Source of the DNA: Opitutaceae bacterium
GTDB lineage: Bacteria > Verrucomicrobiota > Verrucomicrobiia > Opitutales > Opitutaceae
Direction of reading: 5' to 3'
DNA length: 5,400 bases
Assembly (NCBI GenBank): GCA_009919985.1
Contig: RGAX01000190.1
Coordinates: forward strand, 1 to 5,400
The translations under genes were made by a program, and so were the position numbers. This document shows positions 1 to 5,400 of this stretch, piece after piece (the first letter of the stretch is position 1; each line of letters begins with the position of its first letter). The notes beneath the pieces were generated by a model. The model saw nothing but the letters and a program-made list of their open reading frames with translations, was not told where the DNA came from and made no database searches.

Positions 1-595
1 ATACGAGGCCGGCGAGGATGCGATGGTACGCGGCGTTCAGGCCGAAGGTTGCGTTGTGCGAAAGTTCACCGGCGGCGTCGGCTACAAGTCCGCCTTTGCG
101 GCTGACGAGGGCGCCCAGTCCTTGGCCGGCGGCCGCGAGCAGGCCAAAAAGAAATCCAATGGGCTTAAGCGGCACGCGCGGTGGGTGCTCGCGGCTCGGC
201 AGCAACGCCACGATCACGCCGGCCAGCACCACGACGCCCCATAGCAATTGCGCGCTGGTAAGGCGAGTATCAAGCCAGAGCCATTCGCCGAGGGCGGCGA
301 TGGGCGCGGCCAGACATTGCGTCATTAACACCGTCAGCCGTGAACCCAGAAACGGTAGCGCGCCATAAACTCCCAGATCACCCAAACCCATACCGATCAA
401 CCCACTCAGAAAAAACCAGCCGACGCTCACACTTGTAAAACCATGCCCGAGGGTGTGCGCAAAAAGACCCAGTGCGGCCGCCGCGACGACGAGTCGCCCA
501 AGGTTGGCTCGAGCTGAGCCACTGGCCCGCACGCTATGGCTCGCACAGGTGGCGTTGAGCGCGAAAAATGAGGCGGCAAGGAAGGAGGCGAGCAT
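1..595 (-). CDS. DMT-superfamily (EamA-type) membrane transporter, C-terminally cut by the window edge
   Basis: The minus strand reads without a stop from an ATG at 595-593 to the left edge, giving 198 N-terminal residues. An in-frame TAA about 14 codons upstream of this ATG, with no other ATG or GTG between, supports the start; no clear Shine-Dalgarno precedes it. The protein is strongly hydrophobic, with likely membrane segments near residues 2-18, 33-49, 59-80, 86-107, 115-133 and 146-165. The first five plus a charged break at 134-143 (SREHPPRVPL) fit the first EamA repeat, and a second repeat begins at about 145. The stretches GLGDLGVYGALPFLGSRLTV and EWLWLDTRLT are typical of drug/metabolite transporter-family proteins. 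Members move small metabolites across the inner membrane, often as exporters; the substrate cannot be read from sequence. Divergent from the deoxyhypusine synthase-like gene. Family call is firm, substrate unknown. Confidence 0.82.
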   Translation of the reverse strand, partial: MLASFLAASFFALNATCASHSVRASGSARANLGRLVVAAAALGLFAHTLGHGFTSVSVGWFFLSGLIGMGLGDLGVYGALPFLGSRLTVLMTQCLAAPIAALGEWLWLDTRLTSAQLLWGVVVLAGVIVALLPSREHPPRVPLKPIGFLFGLLAAAGQGLGALVSRKGGLVADAAGELSHNATFGLNAAYHRILAGLV

Positions 596-691
596 CAGCG
601 GGGCGTCACGTGAACGGAAGGTGGGCGCTTATGCGAAGATTTTTTCATGGCGTTGCGTTTCATCGCCCGGCTATTTCTCGATGCACATTTT

Positions 692-1738
692 ATGAAAGCT
701 AAACGTCAGACCAAACGCCCGGAAGACATCAACGCCGCCCTCGCGGCCAAGAAAGGTCCGGTTTCCCAATTTATCGCGCAGAATTACCGCCACTTTAACG
801 CGGCCGCGCTTCTCGACACTGCCAAGGGTTACGAGACTCACCTTAAAGCCGGCGGCAAGATGCTCGTCACCCTCGCCGGTGCGATGTCCACCGCCGAACT
901 CGGCATCTCGCTCGCTGAAATGATTCGTAAGGACAAGGTCCACGCCATCGTTTGCACCGGCGCGAATCTTGAGGAAGACATTTTTAACCTGGTCGCTCAC
1001 GACTACTACGAGCGCGTGCCAAACTACCGCCACCTCACGGCCGAGGACGAAGTGAAGCTTGTTAAGCGCCACATGAACCGCGTGACCGACACCTGCATCC
1101 CCGAGATGGAAGCCATGCGCCGCATCGAGGCCGTCGTCGCCGATGAATGGACCAAGGCTGACCAAGCCGGCGAACGCTATTTCCCGCACGAATTCATGTA
1201 TAAAATTTTGCGCGGCGGTAAGTTGAAGAAGAGCTACCAGATTGATCCAAAAAATTCCTGGATGCTCGCCGCCTGCGAGAAAAACCTCCCGATCATCGTC
1301 CCTGGCTGGGAAGATGCCACGCTCGGCAACATGTACGCTGGCCGCGTTGTCACCGGCGAAATTAAAAACGTTCACACCGTGCGCACCGGCATCGAATACA
1401 TGACCTGGCTCGCCGAGTGGTACACCAAGACCGCGAAACTCATGAAGAACCGCGAAGGCTCGATCGGCTTCTTCCAAATTGGCGGCGGTATCGCGGGTGA
1501 TTTCCCGATCTGCGTCGTGCCAATGCTGCACCAAGACCTCGGCCGCGACGGCGTGCCGCTCTGGGGTTACTTTGCGCAAATCAGCGATTCAACCACGAGC
1601 TACGGCAGCTATTCCGGTGCTGTCCCTAACGAGAAAATCACCTGGGGTAAACTCGCCGGCTCGACGCCGAAATTCATCGTCGAGAGCGATGCGACCATCG
1701 TCGCGCCGTTGATCTTCAACTGGGTCCTGGGTAAGTAA
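692..1738 (+). CDS. Deoxyhypusine synthase-like protein (bacterial DHS family, probable polyamine aminobutyl-transfer enzyme)
   Basis: 348 residues from the ATG at 692. The sequence matches the bacterial deoxyhypusine synthase-like family over its whole length: KGPVSQFIAQNYRHFNAAAL at 21-40, LAGAMSTAELGISLAEM at 61-77, CTGANLEED at 88-96 in the NAD-binding region, FPHEFMYKIL near 164-173, PGWEDATLGN at 204-213, GGGIAGDFPICVVPML at 264-279 and SGAVPNEKITWGK at 308-320. True DHS uses NAD and spermidine to put an aminobutyl group on a lysine of eIF5A, through an enzyme-lysine imine. The equivalent lysine (K320 in TWGK) is present, with W318 and E314. Bacteria lack eIF5A, so a small polyamine acceptor, as in homospermidine synthesis, is my inference. 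An in-frame ATG at 647 would add 15 residues; I prefer 692 because the family starts close to the KGPVSQF block. Neither start has a good ribosome site. Followed by a strong terminator. Confidence 0.9.
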   Translation: MKAKRQTKRPEDINAALAAKKGPVSQFIAQNYRHFNAAALLDTAKGYETHLKAGGKMLVTLAGAMSTAELGISLAEMIRKDKVHAIVCTGANLEEDIFNLVAHDYYERVPNYRHLTAEDEVKLVKRHMNRVTDTCIPEMEAMRRIEAVVADEWTKADQAGERYFPHEFMYKILRGGKLKKSYQIDPKNSWMLAACEKNLPIIVPGWEDATLGNMYAGRVVTGEIKNVHTVRTGIEYMTWLAEWYTKTAKLMKNREGSIGFFQIGGGIAGDFPICVVPMLHQDLGRDGVPLWGYFAQISDSTTSYGSYSGAVPNEKITWGKLAGSTPKFIVESDATIVAPLIFNWVLGK

Positions 1739-1778
1739 GTCGCCTCAGCGTTTATATTTTACACCAGATTCCTAACCC

Positions 1779-1808
1779 AAAGGAGCGCCCAAACGGCGCT
1801 CCTTTTTT
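1779..1808 (+). terminator. Rho-independent terminator after the deoxyhypusine synthase-like gene
   Basis: An 11-base perfect stem pairs 1779-1789 with 1795-1805 around the five-base loop CAAAC. Its core is GGAGCGCC/GGCGCTCC, and a run of six T follows at 1803-1808, partly within the A-T base of the stem. It lies 41 bases after the stop codon of the upstream gene and 42 bases before the next start, so it should end that transcript and separate the two genes. Confidence 0.93.
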
Positions 1809-1849
1809 GTTTTCGTGTCGCGGCCCAGTTTCGTGGAGTCTTTGCCCGC

Positions 1850-3988
1850 ATGCCCAACGCGCTCGCCCACGAAAAGTCACCCTACCTCCTGCAACACGCC
1901 GAGAACCCGGTCCAATGGTTACCGTGGGGTCAGGCCGCATTCGCCCGTGCGCGTGCCGAAGAAAAACCGATTTTCTTAAGCATTGGTTACGCGACGTGCC
2001 ATTGGTGTCATGTGATGGCACACGAATCGTTCGAAGACGAAGCGGTGGCCGCTCTGCTCAACGAGCATTTTATTGCGATTAAAGTGGACCGTGAAGAACG
2101 GCCCGACGTGGACAAGGTTTACATGGCCTATGTGCAGGCGCTCACCGGCCACGGCGGTTGGCCGCTCTCGGCGTGGCTTACCCCGGAGTTAAAACCGTTT
2201 TTCGGTGGCACGTATTTTCCGCCCCAGGATCGTCAAGGACGTCCGGGCTTTACCTCGATTTTACGCGCAATTGTGGGCGGCTGGAAAAATGAGCGCGATA
2301 AACTCGTGTCCGAAAGTGAGCGCGTACTCGGGGCCCTGCGCAACCGGGGTGCGGGCGAAGCCGCTTCCGATGCAGTCGAGCCCGCGGTGGAATTGTCCGA
2401 GGCCGCGGGGGCGGCGTTTGAAAAGGGCTTCCAGTATTATTACGACGCGTTTGATCCTACGCACGGCGGGTTTGGTGGCGCACCGAAATTTCCGCGCGCG
2501 AGTAACCTCACCTTTTTGTTTCGCTGCGCCGCGCAGCAAGGCGTCGCCTCAGAGTTGGGCCGAGCGGCGACCGATATGGCGGGCCACACACTGCGGCGGA
2601 TGGCCCAGGGCGGGATTCACGATCATGTTGGCGGCGGCTTTCATCGTTACTCCGTGGATGATGCGTGGTTCGTGCCGCATTTTGAGAAAATGCTTTATGA
2701 CCAAGCGCAGATCGCGCTTAACGCGCTCGAAATGAAGCAGGCCAGCAGCGATGAGCGTTACGCATGGATCGCGCGGGATATTTTTGACTACGTCGCGGAG
2801 CAACTCACGGGCCCGCACGGAGGATTTTACTCAGCGGAAGATGCCGATAGCACGGTGCCTGGAGCGACGGACGGAGCGCACGCCGAAGGGGCTTTTTACG
2901 TGTGGACGCAGGCGGAATTGCGCGAGGTATTAGGCGCCGACGCAGATTTTTTTGGTGCACATTTTGGCGTGCAGCTTGAGGGAAATGTCCCCTCGCAACT
3001 TGATCCGCAGGGAGAGTTCACGGGAAAAAATATTCTCCAACAAGTGCGACCCTTAGCGGAATCGGCGCGGGCGGCGGGACTCACGACCGAGCAAGCGAGC
3101 GAACGCTTGAGGACGGCTCTTGCAAAAGTGAAAGCGGCGCGCGCTGCCCGCCCGCGGCCGTTGTTGGATGACAAAGTCATCACGGCCTGGAACGGGCTCA
3201 TGATCTCGGCGTTGGCGCGCGGAGCGCAGGTGCTCGGCGATGAACGTTGTCTCGCGGCGGCGCGTGGTGCGGCGGAATTTGTCGCTCGCGAACTCTATGA
3301 TGAAACGCGCGGGGTGTTATACCGCTCCTGGCGCGGGTCGCGGGCGGCGAGCGAGGGCTTTGCGGAAGATTACGCCTGCTTTGTGCAAGGGCTACTCGAT
3401 TTGTATGAGGCGACGTTCGAGCTGCGCTGGTTGCGTTGGGCGGAACGATTACAGACGACGATGGATCGCTTGTTTTGGGACGAAGCAGAGGGCGGTTATT
3501 TTAACTCGGCGGCGGGTGCGCCTGATATTGTCGTGCGGCTCAAGGAAGATTACGACGGCGCTGAGCCAGCCCCGAGTTCGGTCGCAGCGATGAATCTTTT
3601 TCGTTTGGGGGCGTTGCTCGGCGATGAGTCAGCGCAGGCCAATTATCGCCGGCGCGGGGTTGCTACAGTAGCGGCGTTGCAAACGCAATGGAGCCGCGTG
3701 CCCCAGGGTTTGCCGCAGTTGTTGTGCGCGCTAGAGTTGGCATTTTTACCACCGCGTCACGTGGTGCTCGCGGGCGATCCAGGAGCGGAAGATTTTCGGG
3801 CTTTAGCGGCGGTGGCGCATGAAAAATTCGGGCCGCGTCGCACCCTGGTACGAGCGGACCCAGCGTTGGTATGGACGGCGCCGATGGGGCCTTTGGCGGG
3901 CCGGGCCGCAGCTTACGTATGCGAGGATTTTACCTGTCAGTTGCCCGTGGTGCAGCCAGAGCAATTACGGCGGGTTTTGGGAGGTTAA
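1850..3988 (+). CDS. SPATA20/YyaL-like protein: thioredoxin-fold (DUF255) domain plus alpha/alpha-barrel domain
   Basis: 712 residues, full length for the family. The start ATG is preceded by GTGGAG, with GGAG 11 bases upstream, and the protein opens directly with the family N-terminus (NALAHEKSPYLLQHAENPVQW). Residues 1 to about 165 are the thioredoxin-like DUF255 domain: C50 and C53 form CHWC in GYATCHWCHVM, REERPDVDK is at 81-89, and GGWPL at 102-106 carries the expected cis-proline (P105). The remainder resembles a six-hairpin glycosidase / N-acylglucosamine 2-epimerase-like alpha/alpha barrel, with GGFGGAPKFPRASNL (206-220), GGGFHRYSVD to HFEKMLYDQ (261-285), GGFYSAEDADS (324-334), LDDKVITAWNGLM (439-451) and EDYDGAEPAPSS (566-577). 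Near the C-terminus CEDFTC (691-696) holds a second conserved cysteine pair. No signal peptide is seen, so it is probably cytoplasmic. The biochemical role of this widespread family is not settled; a redox function from CHWC is inference. Likely its own transcription unit after the terminator, possibly continuing into slyX. Confidence 0.93.
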   Translation: MPNALAHEKSPYLLQHAENPVQWLPWGQAAFARARAEEKPIFLSIGYATCHWCHVMAHESFEDEAVAALLNEHFIAIKVDREERPDVDKVYMAYVQALTGHGGWPLSAWLTPELKPFFGGTYFPPQDRQGRPGFTSILRAIVGGWKNERDKLVSESERVLGALRNRGAGEAASDAVEPAVELSEAAGAAFEKGFQYYYDAFDPTHGGFGGAPKFPRASNLTFLFRCAAQQGVASELGRAATDMAGHTLRRMAQGGIHDHVGGGFHRYSVDDAWFVPHFEKMLYDQAQIALNALEMKQASSDERYAWIARDIFDYVAEQLTGPHGGFYSAEDADSTVPGATDGAHAEGAFYVWTQAELREVLGADADFFGAHFGVQLEGNVPSQLDPQGEFTGKNILQQVRPLAESARAAGLTTEQASERLRTALAKVKAARAARPRPLLDDKVITAWNGLMISALARGAQVLGDERCLAAARGAAEFVARELYDETRGVLYRSWRGSRAASEGFAEDYACFVQGLLDLYEATFELRWLRWAERLQTTMDRLFWDEAEGGYFNSAAGAPDIVVRLKEDYDGAEPAPSSVAAMNLFRLGALLGDESAQANYRRRGVATVAALQTQWSRVPQGLPQLLCALELAFLPPRHVVLAGDPGAEDFRALAAVAHEKFGPRRTLVRADPALVWTAPMGPLAGRAAAYVCEDFTCQLPVVQPEQLRRVLGG

Positions 3989-4006
3989 CGCTCGTCCAGA
4001 ATTTTT

Positions 4007-4033
4007 GCGCATTGCCCGAGGCTAAAAATGCGC
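4007..4033 (+). promoter_or_regulatory. Hairpin in the slyX leader, enclosing a possible ribosome site and mini-ORF start
   Basis: A perfect seven-base inverted repeat (GCGCATT at 4007-4013, AATGCGC at 4027-4033) encloses a small GCC-CGA-GGC hairpin (4014-4022) and a TAAA bulge. The loop region contains GAGG (4018-4021), six bases before an ATG at 4028 that opens a seven-codon ORF (MRHGLRV). That ORF's TGA (4049-4051) overlaps the slyX ATG as ATGA. No T-run follows, so it does not look like a terminator. A role in controlling slyX translation is inference and the repeat could be chance. Confidence 0.35.
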
Positions 4034-4047
4034 CACGGGTTACGCGT

Positions 4048-4263
4048 ATGAATGACGAACGCATCGTGCGGCTTGAAGAAAAAGTCGCCTACCTCGAGCG
4101 CCACGTGACCGCGCAAGATAAAGTCATGCTCGAGCTGGGCGATGCGGTTGTGCGCTTGCGGGCCGAACTGCGGATGCTGCGCGAACGCGCGAGTGAGAGC
4201 GGCTCCAGTGCCGGACGCGACGAAGGCGGCGACCTCAAGGACGAGCGCCCGCCGCATTACTAA
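4048..4263 (+). CDS. slyX: SlyX family small coiled-coil protein
   Basis: 71 residues, the usual SlyX size. Residues 5 to about 47 are a charged amphipathic helix with heptad-like hydrophobic spacing (IVRLEEKVAYLERHV then VMLELGDAVVRLRAELRML), fitting a coiled coil. A short polar Gly/Ser/Asp linker follows, ending in the family signature RPPHY at 67-71, which closely matches the PPHY end of E. coli SlyX. The cellular function of SlyX is poorly known; the gene was named after slyD, which it neighbours in E. coli, and no slyD is visible here. The ATG at 4048 is chosen because the reading frame upstream carries no family sequence and overlaps the end of the preceding gene. The Shine-Dalgarno is weak (GGG near 4037). 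It lies 59 bases after the SPATA20-like gene on the same strand, so co-transcription is plausible, and it converges with the minus-strand gene ending at 4311. Confidence 0.87.
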   Translation: MNDERIVRLEEKVAYLERHVTAQDKVMLELGDAVVRLRAELRMLRERASESGSSAGRDEGGDLKDERPPHY

Positions 4264-4310
4264 AAAAATCCACCTGCTGGCGCGGCTTAACGTGCTCGCC
4301 GCACCTCTAA

Positions 4311-4676
4311 TCAGAACGTCGCGGTGACTTCCGTGAGGTGGCCGGGCGCGATGGATTGCTCACCGAGCGTCGTGCATTCGACGGTATCATTTTTGTAGAG
4401 TTTAAACGTCACGGTCGCGGCGGTTTCGGTGGTTTCCCAACGCCATTTTCCGATGGAGACAAAACCAAGCGGGACGCCTTTTTCCCAAGACAGGCCTGGG
4501 CCTTCGCCGCGGATGAAGAGACGGTTGCCGATACCGATATAAGCCGTGGCGAGCAGACGCGTGGCGCCATCCGCGGTCACAGAGGAGACGGTCGCGTCGG
4601 GGCTGTGCAGTTTGAATTCGGCGGCCGACGAAGACGCGGCGAGTTCGTCCGGGGCAAATTGGACGAATTCATCCAC
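4311..4676 (-). other. Putative beta-sandwich C-terminal domain of the Pro-rich protein
   Basis: About 121 residues with normal complexity after the Pro/Ala linker. Alternating hydrophobic stretches (ATRLLATAYIGIG, RLFIRGEG, GFVSIGKWRWE, TVTFKLYKND) suggest beta strands. The order G-x-x-L-x-W-x(5)-L, then W-x-W, then F-K-x-Y-K-N-D resembles the strand and aromatic layout of CBM20/CBM48 starch- or glycogen-binding modules. This is pattern matching by eye, not a search result; another immunoglobulin-like fold is equally possible. Confidence 0.4.
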
Positions 4677-5400
4677 CGCGGGCGGAGCGGCCGGCGCCGG
4701 GGCGGGTTTAGGCTCGGGGGTCGAAGGAGCGGGTTCCGCCGCTACGGGTTCGGGTTCCGCTAGCGTGGTGGTTTCAACGGGGCTTGGCGTTACGACAGGC
4801 GCGGGCGCGACCTCGGGGGTCGAGGCCGAGGCAGCTTCGTTGGCGGGCGTGGGAAGTTTTTTGGGCGCCCGTTTGCGGGGAGTTTTGGGCGCCTCGACGG
4901 CCTGATTTTCGATCACGGGCGCCTGCGCCTGCGCGGGTTCGCTGGTCGGGCTCGGCGCCGCTTCGGGCGCGGGAGTTTCGGTGGCGGCGGGTGCGGGAAT
5001 GATTTCGAGCGTAAGGTTCGCGGGCGTCGGCGCGGGTTCGGTGAGTTCTAAGACATTAGCGGGCGTGGGTTCCGCAGTCGGCTCGGATACTGAAGCGGTG
5101 AATTCTTGGACGGGAGCAGGCGCCGGCTCGGCCGGAGCGGGGGGCGTGGCGACAGGTTCGGCTGGCGATTCAAGTACGGCCGGAGCGGATACCGGTTCGA
5201 CGGCCGCTTCCTCGCGGCGGACTTTGCGCGGGCGACGCGTTTCGTTGGTTTCGCCAGAGGCGGGGGCGGTCGGGGCGACAACGCTGGTGGAGAGCGTGGC
5301 AATTTTGGCGTCGAGGGCGGCGAGGGTGGCGGCGATTTTCTCGTCCAGGCCGGTCGGCGTGGTTGCGAGGGGTTGTAGGACGGGCGTAGCCGTGATTTGG
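4311..5400 (-). CDS. Pro/Ala/Glu-rich low-complexity protein with a compact C-terminal domain, N-terminus outside the window
   Basis: The minus-strand frame is open from the right edge to a TGA at 4313-4311, giving 362 residues with no start reached. A GTG at 4916 could be called as a start and give 201 residues, but the same Pro/Ala/Glu-rich composition continues upstream without a stop, so I treat it as internal. Order from the N side: a possible short coiled coil (LDEKIAATLAALDAKIATL, about 5289-5348); a basic patch TRRPRKVRR (5214-5240); a long disordered linker rich in PAPEP-like units; a second basic patch TPRKRAPKK (4857-4883); more linker with EPKPAPAPAAPP; and a C-terminal domain of about 120 residues (4311-4676). 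That domain has RLFIRGEGPGLSWEKGVPL, KWRWE and FKLYKNDTVE, whose aromatic pattern faintly recalls starch-binding (CBM20/48-like) beta-sandwiches. No membrane segment is visible. Not recognised as a named family; function unknown. Real coding is supported by the conserved-looking terminal domain and uninterrupted frame. Confidence 0.75.
   Translation of the reverse strand, partial: QITATPVLQPLATTPTGLDEKIAATLAALDAKIATLSTSVVAPTAPASGETNETRRPRKVRREEAAVEPVSAPAVLESPAEPVATPPAPAEPAPAPVQEFTASVSEPTAEPTPANVLELTEPAPTPANLTLEIIPAPAATETPAPEAAPSPTSEPAQAQAPVIENQAVEAPKTPRKRAPKKLPTPANEAASASTPEVAPAPVVTPSPVETTTLAEPEPVAAEPAPSTPEPKPAPAPAAPPAVDEFVQFAPDELAASSSAAEFKLHSPDATVSSVTADGATRLLATAYIGIGNRLFIRGEGPGLSWEKGVPLGFVSIGKWRWETTETAATVTFKLYKNDTVECTTLGEQSIAPGHLTEVTATF

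Noticed and set aside
18..368. Plus-strand open frames opposite the transporter
   Set aside because: The minus-strand translation gives a clear multi-pass EamA protein; the plus-strand products are low-complexity Ser/Pro/Arg-rich shadows.
671..1579. A 302-codon open frame antisense to the deoxyhypusine synthase-like gene
   Set aside because: It is a shadow of a gene with high third-position GC. Its translation is rich in His/Val/Ala/Asp without a recognisable domain, and the plus-strand gene matches a known family along its whole length.
3871..4047. Upstream in-frame extension of slyX giving a 130-residue product
   Set aside because: The extra N-terminal part lies mostly inside the end of the preceding gene in another frame and has no SlyX similarity; the ATG at 4048 gives the normal family length.
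4282..4302. Inverted repeat GCGGC...GCCGC between the convergent stops, considered as a bidirectional terminator
   Set aside because: The stem is only five bases with an 11-base loop, no T-run follows on the plus strand, and on the minus strand the T-run is about 12 bases away.
4311..4916. Treating the GTG at 4916 as the true start of the Pro-rich protein
   Set aside because: The same frame continues to the window edge without a stop and with the same composition plus a second basic patch, so the gene almost certainly starts outside the window.
4338..5378. Gly/Arg-rich and Ala/Gly/Ser-rich plus-strand frames opposite the Pro-rich gene
   Set aside because: Gly/Arg-rich and Ala/Gly/Ser-rich translations are what the reverse complement of Pro/Ala/Glu codons produces. 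The minus strand carries the normal-complexity C-terminal domain, so it is the coding strand.

Overview
The window looks like an ordinary chromosomal segment of a moderately GC-rich bacterium, most likely a Verrucomicrobiota member close to the Opitutaceae. This rests on recalled similarity only: the bacterial deoxyhypusine synthase-like protein and the EamA transporter both read like Opitutaceae homologues. I see no rRNA, tRNA, CRISPR array, insertion sequence, integrase or phage gene.

Layout. At the left edge, a DMT/EamA-family membrane transporter lies on the minus strand (595 down to the edge, C-terminal part outside the window). Divergent from it is a complete deoxyhypusine synthase-like gene on the plus strand (692-1738), closed by a strong intrinsic terminator (1779-1808). 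Next, also on the plus strand, comes a large SPATA20/YyaL-type protein (1850-3988) with an N-terminal thioredoxin-fold domain and a C-terminal alpha/alpha-barrel region. A small slyX gene follows (4048-4263), separated by 59 bases that hold a hairpin and a seven-codon mini-ORF overlapping the slyX start. On the minus strand, converging on slyX, is a gene open from 4311 to the right edge. It encodes a Pro/Ala/Glu-rich protein with two short basic patches and a compact C-terminal domain that may be a carbohydrate-binding-like beta-sandwich.

The genes do not form one obvious pathway. The terminator separates the deoxyhypusine synthase-like gene from the two genes after it, and the SPATA20-like gene and slyX could share a transcript. 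The most interesting items are the deoxyhypusine synthase-like enzyme, which keeps the catalytic lysine but has a changed substrate pocket, and the largely undescribed Pro-rich protein at the right edge. I do not see clear evidence of a wholly new system.
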